The translations under genes were made by a program, and so were the position numbers. Below the pieces are notes generated by a model that saw only the letters and a list, made by a program, of their open reading frames with translations, searched no databases and was not told the DNA's origin. Below are positions 17,327 through 25,998 of a DNA stretch of 64,000 bases, one piece after another. This DNA comes from Halorarum halophilum (GTDB lineage: Archaea; Halobacteriota; Halobacteria; Halobacteriales; Haloferacaceae): contig NZ_CP058529.1 of the NCBI RefSeq assembly GCF_013401515.1, forward strand, positions 1,054,001-1,118,000, in the 5' to 3' direction. Every line of letters begins with the position of its first letter. Positions within the stretch are counted from its first letter, which is position 1.

Positions 17327-17932
17327 GTGATACCGAGTCGGAGCCGTCGGCGGGTACTCGCCTCGCTGGCGGGGCTCTCCGGCCTCGCGGTCGGTGCGGG
17401 CTGTGGCGGCGGCAACCAGGAGCTCACGCCGGGCGAGGTGCAGGGGTCGCCACCTCCGGCGACGACTCCGGGAGGTAACAGTTCGGGGACCGCGACGGAA
17501 GCCCGAGCGGGGACGCCGAGTCCGACGGGGACGTCGGCCCCCACAGGGACGATGACGGAGGCGCCGGTGCCTCCGAAGGGCTCCCTGGAACTCGTCGACG
17601 CCGACGTCAGCGTCTCGCGCGACGGCGGGGACGTCGAGGCGGACGCGTACGTGACCCTGGAGAACCGCGGCGGGCCGACGCCGGTGACGTACGAGGTGCT
17701 CGAACTCAGGTTCGACCTCCTCTTCACCCCGATCGGCGGCGAGCAGCGGCGCGTCGCCAGCAGCTACGGGACGCGGACCTTCTTCGACGAGTCCGACGGC
17801 GGCTTCGCGCCGGGCGAGACGCGACGGGTCGACGGGCTGCTCCGCTTCGCCCGCGACGGGAGCACGAGTCGGTCGACCGACGACCGCCGGTACGACGTCG
17901 AGTTCGCGTACCGCCGCATCTCGTTCCGGTAG
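17327..17932 (+). CDS. secreted lipoprotein, unknown function
   Basis: A 201-residue protein from the GTG at 17327. Its signal, SRSRRRVLASLAGLSGLAV, contains a twin-arginine-like motif and ends in lipobox GAGC (C26). A Thr/Ser/Pro/Gly-rich linker of about 65 residues follows, then a beta-rich domain (about 85-195) beginning GSLELVDADVSV, with VTLENRGGPTPVTYEVLEL resembling archaeal extracellular immunoglobulin-like domains. This architecture is frequent in haloarchaeal surface lipoproteins of unknown role. Starts at 17282 or 17300 would place extra polar residues before the signal. Confidence 0.75.
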   Translation: MIPSRSRRRVLASLAGLSGLAVGAGCGGGNQELTPGEVQGSPPPATTPGGNSSGTATEARAGTPSPTGTSAPTGTMTEAPVPPKGSLELVDADVSVSRDGGDVEADAYVTLENRGGPTPVTYEVLELRFDLLFTPIGGEQRRVASSYGTRTFFDESDGGFAPGETRRVDGLLRFARDGSTSRSTDDRRYDVEFAYRRISFR

Positions 17933-18011
17933 CCCGCGGCGTCGGATTGGGTCGGCGGCGAACGGTGTGACGACCGCCACACTCAAACCCGCCCCGCGCA
18001 CCCCATTCCCC

Positions 18012-18884
18012 ATGGAGGGTCGTGCAGCCGCACCCGGGGCCGGGACCGTCGTGAACGCGCTCGCCACCGGCGTCGGCTCGGCGTTCGCGCTGGACATCGA
18101 GACGAGCGCCGAGGTCCGTCTCGACCCCGACGTCGACGCGGTGACGGGCGAGATCGACGGCGATCCCGACGGCGACACGAGTCTCGTCGAGCGGTGCGTC
18201 GAGCGCGTCGTCGACGAGTACGGCGGGGACGAGGGCGGCACGGTCCGAACGGAGAGCGACGTGCCGACGGCCGCGGGGCTGAAATCGTCCAGCGCCGCCG
18301 CGAACGCGACGGTGCTCGCGGCGCTCGACGCGCTCGGACTGGAGGTGGCGAACGATCCCGACGCCGACGTGACGAAGACGGACGCGTGCCGGGTCGGCGT
18401 GGAAGCCGCGCGCGACACCGGCGTGGCCGTCACCGGCGCGTTCGACGACGCCTCCGCGAGCATGCTCGGCGGCGCGACCGTCACCGACAACGCCGAGGAC
18501 GAACTGCTGGCCCGCGACCCGTTCGATCACGAAGCGCTCGTCTGGACGCCGCCGGTGCGCGCCTACAGCGCGGACGCGGACGTGGACCGGTGCAGACAGG
18601 TCGCCCCGATGGCCGAACTCGCCGCCGACCTCGCGCTCGAGGGGGACCACACCCGCGCGATGACCGTCAACGGCCTCGCCTTCTCGGCCGCGCTCGGCTT
18701 CCCGACCGACCCGGCGGTCGAGGCGATGCCCGACTGCGCCGGCGTCTCGCTGTCCGGGACCGGCCCGAGCGTGGTCGCGGTCGGGACGGCCGACGACCTC
18801 GAACGCGTCCGAGAGCGATGGGACGAGCGCGACGGCGAGACGATCCGGACCCGAACACGGAACACAGGAGCCCGAATCACATGA
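18012..18884 (+). CDS. aroK: shikimate kinase, archaeal GHMP type
   Basis: A 290-residue GHMP-superfamily kinase that phosphorylates shikimate at the 3-OH. It is unrelated to bacterial AroK. The ATP-binding motif PTAAGLKSSSAAANAT lies near residue 87 and GTGPSVVAVG near residue 250; the opening AAAPGAGTVVNALATGVGSA is typical of archaeal shikimate kinases. The ATG at 18012 is preferred over one 15 codons upstream. The stop overlaps the chorismate mutase start (ATGA), as in many haloarchaea, which supports the assignment. Confidence 0.92.
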   Translation: MEGRAAAPGAGTVVNALATGVGSAFALDIETSAEVRLDPDVDAVTGEIDGDPDGDTSLVERCVERVVDEYGGDEGGTVRTESDVPTAAGLKSSSAAANATVLAALDALGLEVANDPDADVTKTDACRVGVEAARDTGVAVTGAFDDASASMLGGATVTDNAEDELLARDPFDHEALVWTPPVRAYSADADVDRCRQVAPMAELAADLALEGDHTRAMTVNGLAFSAALGFPTDPAVEAMPDCAGVSLSGTGPSVVAVGTADDLERVRERWDERDGETIRTRTRNTGARIT

Positions 18885-19174
18885 GCGACACACCCGACCC
18901 GGCGGAGATGGAACTGGACGAACTGCGACAAGAGATCGAGGACATCGACCGCGAACTGGTCGAACTCATCGCGCGGCGGACCTACGTCGCCGACACCATC
19001 GCGAACGTGAAGGAGCAGCGCGACCTGCCGACGACCGACGAGGAGCAGGAGCAGCGCGTGATGGACCGCGCCGGCGAGAACGCCGGACGGTTCGACGTGG
19101 ACGCGAACCTCGTGAAGGCGATCTTCCGGCTGCTCATCGAACTGAACAAAGTACACCAGCGTGAGAATCGGTAG
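18881..19174 (+). CDS. chorismate mutase
   Basis: A 97-residue AroQ-class chorismate mutase, converting chorismate to prephenate. Visible conserved pieces are ELRQEIEDIDRELVELIARR (residues 14-33), KEQRDLPTTDEEQEQRV, and the C-terminal IFRLLIELNKVHQ helix. It is translationally coupled to the shikimate kinase (ATGA overlap), so two steps of aromatic amino-acid synthesis are made together. The tyrA gene at 31.6 kb lacks a fused mutase domain, so this stand-alone enzyme probably feeds it. Confidence 0.93.
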   Translation: MSDTPDPAEMELDELRQEIEDIDRELVELIARRTYVADTIANVKEQRDLPTTDEEQEQRVMDRAGENAGRFDVDANLVKAIFRLLIELNKVHQRENR

Positions 19175-19258
19175 CATTTAGCACTCCACGATGGGATATT
19201 GAACACTACTGTCTAACTACTAACAAGGTTTTCCCCTATTCTAGTAACTGCTCATGAA

Positions 19259-19801
19259 ATGAACAACATACCCATTCTCAGAAGAATTCGATTCGAAACA
19301 GAGAAACTAGATTGCGTTGAAGTAGGAGAGGATTTTCGAGGGGGCACACGACTGTATGAGTCTGCGATAGTTGGCCGAATCCACCTCTATCTGAACGGGG
19401 ATGAGCTACGTGTAGAGCGGAGAATCCCGAGCGATTTCGACGTGTCGGATACCGCGAAAGCGATGTTCGAGATGAGTAGTGAGTTCGAGAGGATTGGCTC
19501 CGCGAGCGCGAATCCGTTTTGTTGTGTTTGTGGGGATAGAGGATGTGCGTACCTTGAATGGCGACTCGAAACGGTAGATTCGGAGACGAGACTGATTATG
19601 GAAGATTTAATCGGAAATCCAATCGGAGCCCATCAGTATCGCGTTCAGCCGAAGACACTATACAAGGCAGTCGCAGAGTTAGCCGAGACCGTCGTTATAA
19701 CGATGGAAGATGCGGACGTTAGACAAACGACGGCAGGAACGATTCAGGAGTTCGTTGACTGGCACGAACAGTTGATTCAGTGGGAAGAGAACGAATCCTA
19801 A
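19259..19801 (+). CDS. AT-rich orphan protein of unknown function
   Basis: A 180-residue soluble protein, MNNIPILRRIRFETEKLDCV, with no signal peptide or membrane helix. A cysteine cluster (FCCVCGDRGCAYLEW, near residues 86-100) suggests metal binding. Its base composition is clearly lower in GC than its neighbours, and it uses AT-ending codons (aga, ata, aat) rare elsewhere in the window, which points to recent acquisition. I recognise no family. AT-rich sequence extends before it (19175-19258) and after it to about 20280. Confidence 0.65.
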   Translation: MNNIPILRRIRFETEKLDCVEVGEDFRGGTRLYESAIVGRIHLYLNGDELRVERRIPSDFDVSDTAKAMFEMSSEFERIGSASANPFCCVCGDRGCAYLEWRLETVDSETRLIMEDLIGNPIGAHQYRVQPKTLYKAVAELAETVVITMEDADVRQTTAGTIQEFVDWHEQLIQWEENES

Positions 19802-20283
19802 AGATTGGGGACTACTCGATGAACAAGTCAGCCTCGTCGGGACAGACGTAGTGAATGCGGCAAAGTAGACAAAATCTGTTACATCAGTCCGATACCTGAA
19901 CGAGGTGGGGCGAAGGGAGTCTCGGTAGTCGAATTCGGGCGTTTCAGGGCGTTTATCGATAGGAGGGGAGTGGAATCGTCTTCCGATAGCTGCGTTTCGT
20001 CCCGCGATCGGTGAACGATACCGCCGTCCCATAGCCGCCATGGGCACTGCATCGAAGAGGATCATGGGGTGATGACGAAATATTCGAGGGCATCCGCTCA
20101 CGAGCCAGTCTTTCGGCGGGAATCGCTACCCGGTCGACGTGTCACGAGAATCAGCGTCCACGATACGTCATCTGACAGGATTCACGTGCCGCGTACAGAG
20201 GATATATCCATCAGTCGTCTTCGACAGTCTAACATCGGGTATCAGTGATCACCGAGAGGGCGTCGTTGAGCGTTGACGTGATG
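19802..20283. other. long intergenic stretch with no gene recognised
   Basis: About 480 bp of lower-GC sequence between the AT-rich orphan and the DUF2270 gene. Short open frames on either strand have no convincing protein character. No tRNA, hairpin array or repeat is visible. It may be decayed insert sequence belonging with the neighbouring orphan. Confidence 0.5.
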
Positions 20284-21006
20284 CTATTCACTCTCGGAAT
20301 CTTTCCACGTCTCCGGGTCACCTTCACGAAATTCCCCCTTCGCATGTCGTTCACGGGGCCAGAACGCGATTCCGAACGCGGCCACGGTGAACGTCGCGAC
20401 AGCGACGACCACAACGGGACCAGGAACGGCAGCGATTCCAGCAGTCACAAGCCAGTCTTGCCGGGGAGTAAATGCTGTAATCCGGAAGGTCCAAGCGGCG
20501 AGGAGCACCCCGATCAGGGCGAGGTAGATGCGTCGAAGTCGGTTTGCCAGAGCCTCGCCGAAGGTGACTTTCAGCGTCGGCCTCCGGTAGTCCCCACTGA
20601 GTTCCGCTCGCCAGTTGGGATGTTCGACGCCCTGTGATGGATCGAGGGCGTTCGCGAACAGGTTCTGCTGGAGCAATCGAACGCGCGAGCGGTAGACGTC
20701 GTAGTTCCGGTACCGTCGGGCTTCGATGCCGAGGAAGATGGTGACGATCACGATTCCGATGAGCAGAATGTAATGAGGGTTTTCCGTATTCGAGAACGCC
20801 CACGTGAGAATTGCTGCAATGACCGTCACCGCCCACGTGGTCGCCTGGTCGAGACGTTGCCGCCACGTAGTTGCCTCGTCCATCTCGCCCCGGTAGGCGT
20901 GCGCCATCACCGAGCCGAGGCCCGTACTCTGGTCGACCATCTCGCGCCCGATTTCGCGCTGTTCACGTGCTGTCGGGTCGAACTCATCGCTGTCTGAGTC
21001 GGTCAT
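20284..21006 (-). CDS. DUF2270 membrane protein
   Basis: A 240-residue protein with the conserved opening EQREIGREMVDQSTGLGSVM and AHAYRGEMDEATTWRQRLDQ, characteristic of the DUF2270 family. There are about four membrane segments (near 57-75, 78-97, 165-185 and 200-222) and a cytoplasmic loop with EARRYRNYDVYRSRVRLLQ. The family is widespread in haloarchaea and some bacteria; its function is unknown. Its start at 21006 is followed upstream by about 230 bp without a gene. Confidence 0.85.
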   Translation of the reverse strand: MTDSDSDEFDPTAREQREIGREMVDQSTGLGSVMAHAYRGEMDEATTWRQRLDQATTWAVTVIAAILTWAFSNTENPHYILLIGIVIVTIFLGIEARRYRNYDVYRSRVRLLQQNLFANALDPSQGVEHPNWRAELSGDYRRPTLKVTFGEALANRLRRIYLALIGVLLAAWTFRITAFTPRQDWLVTAGIAAVPGPVVVVAVATFTVAAFGIAFWPRERHAKGEFREGDPETWKDSESE

Positions 21007-21235
21007 ACAAATGCCAACGACCCCCGTTCACATAACCAGCGACACGACAGAGCACGGAGAACTGAGTGTCCGCGACTCCGTTCGTTACAACCGTGTGGAC
21101 CCTCCCCGTACAGAGAAGTCTAGAAGCCGTGTGGTATCGAGGCCTATACAGGGCACTCATGAACCGGCCAGAGCGGAGATAGCTTCGGAGACATCACCAC
21201 GGCGATGTCACTGGTCAGTCCGTTTCCGATCCCAC

Positions 21236-21658
21236 CTACGCGGGACTGATGTCGAGCTGTTGGAACATCCCGAACAGATCGAAGTTCGCCCAGCGTTCCG
21301 CGACTTTACCGTCTTCCACCCTGACGACTCCGATCCCCATGATGTCGATCTCGTTCTCGGTCGGTTCGAATCCCATGAACGAACCCTCGTGCGTCCCCGT
21401 AACCCGCCCCCAGAACGCCGCCTTGTCCCCTTCAGCGATGTACTCCTCGACCTCGTACCGAAGGTCGGGGAACGCCTCCCGGTAGCCTCGAACGAACTGC
21501 TTGAACTCCTCGAGGTCCTCCGCGCCGTCGAGCGTCGGGTCGTGATACAGTTGGTCCGTCGTGAGAATCTCGTCCATTCCGTCGACGTTCCCCTCGTTCC
21601 ACACTTCCGCGACGTACCTGCGAGCGACCTGTTTGGTCCGTTCGGCAGCGGAGGTCAT
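21236..21658 (-). CDS. SnoaL-like polyketide-cyclase-fold protein (ester cyclase)
   Basis: A 140-residue protein of the NTF2-like / SnoaL fold: RRYVAEVWNEGNVDGMDE, TDQLYHDPTL, FPDLRYEVEEYIAEGDKAAF and RWANFDLFGMFQQL are typical. Polyketide cyclases of this fold catalyse aldol condensation, but most archaeal members are of unknown substrate and no polyketide cluster is nearby. The ATG at 21658 is used; in-frame sequence upstream is not conserved in style. Confidence 0.85.
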   Translation of the reverse strand: MTSAAERTKQVARRYVAEVWNEGNVDGMDEILTTDQLYHDPTLDGAEDLEEFKQFVRGYREAFPDLRYEVEEYIAEGDKAAFWGRVTGTHEGSFMGFEPTENEIDIMGIGVVRVEDGKVAERWANFDLFGMFQQLDISPA

Positions 21659-22024
21659 ACTCGTAGTTACCGCACGGTAGCTATTCAGGATTCCTGCAGT
21701 CGAGCGTGGTTCGATCGATGCCCGAAACCAGCGGTCGACGGAGTCGCGTCGAAGAACAGTCGGGAACGGACTTTCACAGCGAACAGATTGACGGAACGAA
21801 CTATTCCAGGAAACGTCGCGACGTACCCCCGAATCAGGACCGCTAGATCCGCTCCGTCGGGGCGAGCCTGCTGGGATTCGGCCGGTGGCGACCGGCAAGG
21901 GGCGGGGGACTGCAGGGCAAAGGATTCAGGCCGGTCCGGAGAGGGTCGATGCGATGTGGGAAGTCACGACTGTGAGCGAACCCGACTCTCCCCATTTGGC
22001 TGAGGAGCCGATGGGGCCGCGCCC
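21659..22024. other. intergenic stretch, no gene recognised
   Basis: About 365 bp between divergently oriented genes. A short palindrome, taccgcacggta, lies just upstream of the SnoaL-like gene and could be an operator. No RNA gene, long hairpin or repeat is seen. Confidence 0.4.
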
Positions 22025-22444
22025 GTGAGCGACACGTCGGGGGCGTCCCGGCCCAGGGCGGGTCCGATGCGGGCCGCGGCGGGTCGCGTCGTCGACTCGG
22101 TTCGCGTCAGCGAGCGTCGCCGCGTGGCCGTGGTCGTCGGCGTCCCGTTCCTGTTCTGGCTGGTGGTCGAACTGGCGGCGAACCTGGGAATCCTCCCGCT
22201 CGTCGCCGCCGCGGTGCTGGGAGCGTTCCTCTACACGCGCGGGACGGCCCAGGATACGCTAGCGGCCGGAGCTTACGGGACCGGCCTGCTGGCAGTCGGC
22301 GTCGCGGCGGTCCAGCTGTACCAGTCGGTGGCCGGCGGAAGCACCGAGGCGCTGGCCGACACCGTGGCGAGACTCGCCGGGTGGCCCCTGACGGGGGTAG
22401 TCCTGATCGTTCTGGGAGCGTGGCTACACGGGGCGGATCTCTGA
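22025..22444 (+). CDS. small membrane protein, unknown function
   Basis: A 139-residue protein from a GTG start, with an N-terminal cationic segment (~35 residues) and about three to four hydrophobic helices (near residues 38-58, 59-72, 80-100 and 118-135). I know no family. It converges on the downstream minus-strand membrane protein across 16 bp. The last residues, AWLHGADL, are polar. Confidence 0.65.
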   Translation: MSDTSGASRPRAGPMRAAAGRVVDSVRVSERRRVAVVVGVPFLFWLVVELAANLGILPLVAAAVLGAFLYTRGTAQDTLAAGAYGTGLLAVGVAAVQLYQSVAGGSTEALADTVARLAGWPLTGVVLIVLGAWLHGADL

Positions 22445-22460
22445 GAACCGTCGAGGACCG

Positions 22461-23000
22461 CTAGGCCCCTGGATCCTCGACGCGGTCCGCCGACTGGGGT
22501 CCGGGTCGCAGTCCCCGGTACGAGAGGAGGGCTCCCACCACGAACACGATCGTGGCGAGGTAGATGGGTCCGAGATGCGTCATCCAGTTGTGGGTGAAGA
22601 GATCCATGTAGTGCATCGGCAGCGCGAGCGCCAGGCCGATCACGGCGGCGACGACCGCCGTCGCCCACGCCCAGAGCAGGCCGCCGCGGACCCCGTACCA
22701 CGCCAGCGCGGCGACGGCGACGCCGGTGGCGATGATGAACGCCGCGGTGGCCACGTGGAGGTGGTTGATGTAGTGCATGATGGCCGGATCGATCGCGTCG
22801 AGATCCGCGGGGGTGACCCCGTTCAGGGTCGCGACGCCGAGTTCGAAGCCGGTGCCGAGGAACGTCCTCACGAGGAAAACTACTCCGTAGCCGACGAAGG
22901 CGACGCCCGCGAGCGCCATCAGGAGCGATCCGGTTCGCACCCCACGCCCCGGGACGTAGTCGGCCCCGTGCTGCTCGATGCTCGCTTTTTCTGTGCTCAT
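22461..23000 (-). CDS. four-helix membrane protein with conserved-looking histidines
   Basis: A 179-residue integral membrane protein with four hydrophobic helices (near 25-48, 75-98, 103-126 and 140-160). Histidine and aspartate residues sit at helix ends: MHYINHLHVATAAF between helices 1 and 2, and MHYMDLFTHNWMTHLGPIY between 3 and 4. This pattern suggests metal or haem coordination, but no named family is recognised. The DUF1059 gene lies upstream on the same strand, 34 bp away, so the two may be co-transcribed. Confidence 0.75.
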   Translation of the reverse strand: MSTEKASIEQHGADYVPGRGVRTGSLLMALAGVAFVGYGVVFLVRTFLGTGFELGVATLNGVTPADLDAIDPAIMHYINHLHVATAAFIIATGVAVAALAWYGVRGGLLWAWATAVVAAVIGLALALPMHYMDLFTHNWMTHLGPIYLATIVFVVGALLSYRGLRPGPQSADRVEDPGA

Positions 23001-23034
23001 GGTTGGTAAGTTCCAGTTCCGGTTCCGTTCGGGT

Positions 23035-23247
23035 TCACACCTCGACCTCGGTCACGTGTCGTTCCTCGATCTCGTCGATGGTGTACTCCTTCCCGTGCTG
23101 TTCTCGAACGTGGTCGCGTGTGATCTCCAGCAACCGGTCCCTGTCGTCCTCCTCGGTCCGCATGAGGAACACGCATCCCGAGACTTCGGTGTCGCACGCT
23201 ACCTGCAGGGCCGTGATACCCTCGTCAGCCTGTTCGTTGGTGGTCAT
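23035..23247 (-). CDS. DUF1059 small protein
   Basis: A 70-residue soluble protein, with CDTEVSGCVFLMRTEEDDRDRL and HVREQHGKEY resembling DUF1059 proteins, which are widespread and of unknown function. The start at 23247 begins MTTNEQADEG; an upstream in-frame ATG would add 18 residues of promoter-like sequence. It precedes the four-helix membrane protein by 34 bp on the same strand. Confidence 0.75.
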   Translation of the reverse strand: MTTNEQADEGITALQVACDTEVSGCVFLMRTEEDDRDRLLEITRDHVREQHGKEYTIDEIEERHVTEVEV

Positions 23248-23544
23248 GATTGATTCTCCTTCCAGCGGGACGGGATACGGTCCAGGAACGCATGTAGGCA
23301 ACTAGTGGCGTTCGTTCAGCCGGTGACACGTGTGCAGCCGGTGAATCGAGGTCACCGACTGCAAGCATGGACTACCCGTTCCACCTCCCACGGACGCCCG
23401 ACGGACCAGTATCGATCGACACCCGGACCGTCCCGCTGTTCCGGTCGTAGCAGTCGACTGTGGATCTGTTGCCGAAGAGACTGACGCCGAAGGGCGGTTG
23501 CTTCACCCCACAGACCTATACCTGGAGACTGGTACCTTCCGACA

Positions 23545-24012
23545 ATGAGAGGAAGCGGAACGGTCGAGGCAGTCCACCTCGCACCCGAAGCGGAAGCTCC
23601 GATGGAATCGGTAGACGAGGTTCGGGCAGTCGCCGGAGAGGGGCTCCGGGGCGACCGGTACTTCGAGGGGATCGGAACGTTCTCCGACTCGCCGAGGGGC
23701 GGCCTCGAGGTCACCCTGACGGAGGCGGAAGCGATCGAGGCGATCGAACGCGAAGCGGGAATCACGCTCGGGTTCGACGAACACCGCCGGAACATCACGA
23801 CCCGCGACGCGGCACTCAACCACCTGGTCGGTGAACAGTTCCGCGTCGGCGACACGGTCTGTGAGGGGATCCGGCTCTGCGAGCCGTGCGACCACCTGCG
23901 GCGGTTGACCGTCGAAGGGATCGACGACGCCCTGACCCACCGGGGTGGGCTCCGTGCCGACGTCGTCGAGAGCGGGACGATCCACGTCGGAGACACGCTC
24001 GAACCGGTGTAA
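23545..24012 (+). CDS. MOSC domain protein
   Basis: A 155-residue stand-alone MOSC domain. It has GEGLRGDRYFEG near residue 31, RRNITTRD near 81, and CEPCDHLRR with C112 and C115, matching the conserved cysteine of the family. MOSC proteins handle sulfur or molybdenum-cofactor sulfuration, or reduce N-hydroxylated compounds with MoCo; no MoCo genes are nearby. A CTATACC box about 28 bp upstream fits a leaderless promoter. Confidence 0.88.
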   Translation: MRGSGTVEAVHLAPEAEAPMESVDEVRAVAGEGLRGDRYFEGIGTFSDSPRGGLEVTLTEAEAIEAIEREAGITLGFDEHRRNITTRDAALNHLVGEQFRVGDTVCEGIRLCEPCDHLRRLTVEGIDDALTHRGGLRADVVESGTIHVGDTLEPV

Positions 24013-24170
24013 CGTTCGCCGGTTGTACAACCGGTGAACCCTCGGGGTCCGGACCGTTCCCCGGACCACCACTTCGATCGCCGAATGCCGGGGATCGGTT
24101 CACGGACCCTGGAGACGGCGCACACCTCGAACTGTGGAATACCCCCGTTCCGGCGTGCGCCCCCGCCGAC

Positions 24171-24851
24171 TCAGTACTCCCAGAGCCGGTCGATCCGGGA
24201 CTCGATGCCGGGGTGCTCGTTTCGCAGTTCCTCGACGCCGGTCTCGCCGCCGACGTTGATCACGTGCACCTCGCCACGCCGCCCGGGGTACACGTCCTGG
24301 AAGTCGTACACGACGCCGACGACGTCGACGCCCGGGGGGACCTCGTCGCTTTCGACGAGGAACTCGACCTGCCGGTCGACGTTGTACTCGACGAGGCGGT
24401 TGACGGCCTCGGCGCCGTCCACGTCCGGGGGCAGCGACTCCAGACCGGCCCCGATGTGCGGCCTCAGCAGGTCGAGGCAGTGGTCGATCCCGGCCGGCTC
24501 GGAGCTCCCCTCCGTGAGGTCCTCGTAGGTCGCCGTGACGGCCCCGCACCCCGTGTGCCCCACGACGACGACGGTGTCCGTCCCCGCGTGTTCGATCGGG
24601 TAGAGGACGTCCCCCGAGACCGCCTCCCCCGAGTCGGTCCGCTGTACGACGCGATTGCCGATGTTCCCACACGTGAAGAGCCGCCCGGGCTCGTCGTTCC
24701 CCCAGATGTGGTCCTGGAGGACGCGGGAGTCCGAGCAGCAGACGGTGACAGCGTCCGGGTGTTGTGAGTCCTGTACCCCGTCGAACCGGGACTGGAACTC
24801 CGCAGCGTGTTCAGCGTTGTTCCGCAGTAACTCGAGTACCGTCCGGTGCAT
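24171..24851 (-). CDS. beta-class carbonic anhydrase
   Basis: A 226-residue beta-carbonic anhydrase interconverting CO2 and bicarbonate. Zinc ligands are C39 (CCSDSR, with D41 and R43 as the catalytic dyad), H99 and C102 (GHTGCGAV). The GNIGNRV motif near residue 63 is also conserved. The ATG at 24851 is preferred to one eight codons upstream. It is probably cytoplasmic, as no signal is present. Confidence 0.92.
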   Translation of the reverse strand: MHRTVLELLRNNAEHAAEFQSRFDGVQDSQHPDAVTVCCSDSRVLQDHIWGNDEPGRLFTCGNIGNRVVQRTDSGEAVSGDVLYPIEHAGTDTVVVVGHTGCGAVTATYEDLTEGSSEPAGIDHCLDLLRPHIGAGLESLPPDVDGAEAVNRLVEYNVDRQVEFLVESDEVPPGVDVVGVVYDFQDVYPGRRGEVHVINVGGETGVEELRNEHPGIESRIDRLWEY

Positions 24852-24890
24852 GGGTGCGATGACACGCCCCGACAACTGAATTCATTGGTT

Positions 24891-25430
24891 TCACTCGTTC
24901 CTCGCGTCACGCCACTCCGCTGCGAGTAGTCCGTACAGGAGACAGTCGTGGTACTCGCCGTCGACGAAGTCCTGCTCCCGCTGTCTCCCCTCCTCGACGA
25001 ACCCGATTTTCTCCACGAGCCGTTTCGACGCCCCGTTGAACTCGACCACCTCCGCGACGAACTTGTGGAGCCGCCGCTGGTCGAACCCGTACTCGACGAG
25101 GAGTTCGACCGCCTCGGTTCCGTACCCCTCGCCCCAGTACTCGGGGCGGATCCAGCAGCTGATCTCCGCCGTCCCCGCTGTCTCGTCCACGTCGGAGTAC
25201 CCGACCAGTCCGACGGGTTCCGTCCCGGCGGCGACGAGGAGGCGAACGGCGGACGAGTCGGAATCCGGTTCGAGGAGCGCGCGTACATCGGTCAGGGAGT
25301 ACGGTCTCGACGGCTGCATCGGTTTCCGGATCTCGGGCGAGTTGATCGACTCGTGGAGGAACGCAGCGTCCTCCTCCTCGACCGTGTGGAGGGACACGTC
25401 CTCGCCCGTGAGAAACGCCGGTCCTGGCAT
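24891..25430 (-). CDS. GNAT-family N-acetyltransferase (RimJ/RimL type)
   Basis: A 179-residue GNAT acetyltransferase of the RimJ/RimL subgroup. The acetyl-CoA region reads IRPEYWGEGYGTEAVELLVEY (about residues 93-113), followed by RRLHKFVAEVVEFNGASKRL and EKIGFVEEGRQRE. The acceptor (protein N-terminus or small molecule) is unknown. The ATG at 25430 is the best start; upstream in-frame sequence reads through the likely promoter. It follows the carbonic anhydrase gene's upstream region by about 40 bp. Confidence 0.88.
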   Translation of the reverse strand: MPGPAFLTGEDVSLHTVEEEDAAFLHESINSPEIRKPMQPSRPYSLTDVRALLEPDSDSSAVRLLVAAGTEPVGLVGYSDVDETAGTAEISCWIRPEYWGEGYGTEAVELLVEYGFDQRRLHKFVAEVVEFNGASKRLVEKIGFVEEGRQREQDFVDGEYHDCLLYGLLAAEWRDARNE

Positions 25431-25594
25431 GAGTACGGGGTTGACGGAATCCGACCTTAGCGGTTGTGACTCGGCGGTGCTCCCGAAAGGGAGCGGGAGG
25501 TGATGTCCCCTCAGCGACGAAGTGGTGTTCTCGGACACGCTTGTGCCGCTGACGCTGGAGTCGCCGTGAACTGGTGGGCACCTCGCGAGGCAGG

Positions 25595-25810
25595 TCAGTG
25601 TTCGGCGTGACGGAGCCAGTCGACGACCGTCTGGACGAACCAGGCCATCCAGACGGAGAAGGAGACGAGCGCCGCCGCGTAGTACGCCACCCGCGTCCCG
25701 ACCAGCGCCGCGACGGCGAACGCGACGACGACGATCGCGAGCGCGACGAGGTGGTACCGCCGCTCGACGAGCGTGCCCGCGGCGTCCGTCCTAGCGGGCG
25801 GGTTCGGCAC
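25595..25810 (-). CDS. small two-helix membrane protein, unknown function
   Basis: A hydrophobic protein of about 71 residues from a GTG at 25810, with two membrane segments (about 22-42 and 44-62) ending WFVQTVVDWLRHAEH. The open frame continues upstream to a GTG at 25912, which would give 105 residues; the added part is not membrane-like, so the start is uncertain. No family is recognised. Confidence 0.5.
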   Translation of the reverse strand: MPNPPARTDAAGTLVERRYHLVALAIVVVAFAVAALVGTRVAYYAAALVSFSVWMAWFVQTVVDWLRHAEH

Positions 25811-25998
25811 GGCCGCCGTTTCGGGAGGGGCGACCAAATAGCTGCGGTGGGCACCGTCGCGGTAGTTCCCGAAGGAACTTGGATGTGAGAACGTACGCTC
25901 CACCGCCAGCACAATATTAATATCCTAATATGCTATACAGTGTCTAAGGTACATCCTAAGCAAGGCTCAAATACGGTCGGTTGGTAGCCGATTCTACC

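Noticed and set aside
19679-20101. A 140-codon minus-strand frame in the AT-rich region
   Set aside because: Partly antisense to the orphan gene and of poor protein character (Arg/Ser/Pro runs).
23352-24125. A 257-codon minus-strand frame opposite the MOSC gene
   Set aside because: The MOSC motifs on the plus strand are convincing; the minus frame is Ser/Arg-rich shadow.
20284-25430. Calling the whole 19-26 kb accessory stretch a genomic island
   Set aside because: Only the 19.2-20.3 kb part has clearly different composition; carbonic anhydrase, MOSC, GNAT and DUF2270 genes look native, and no integrase or attachment site is visible.
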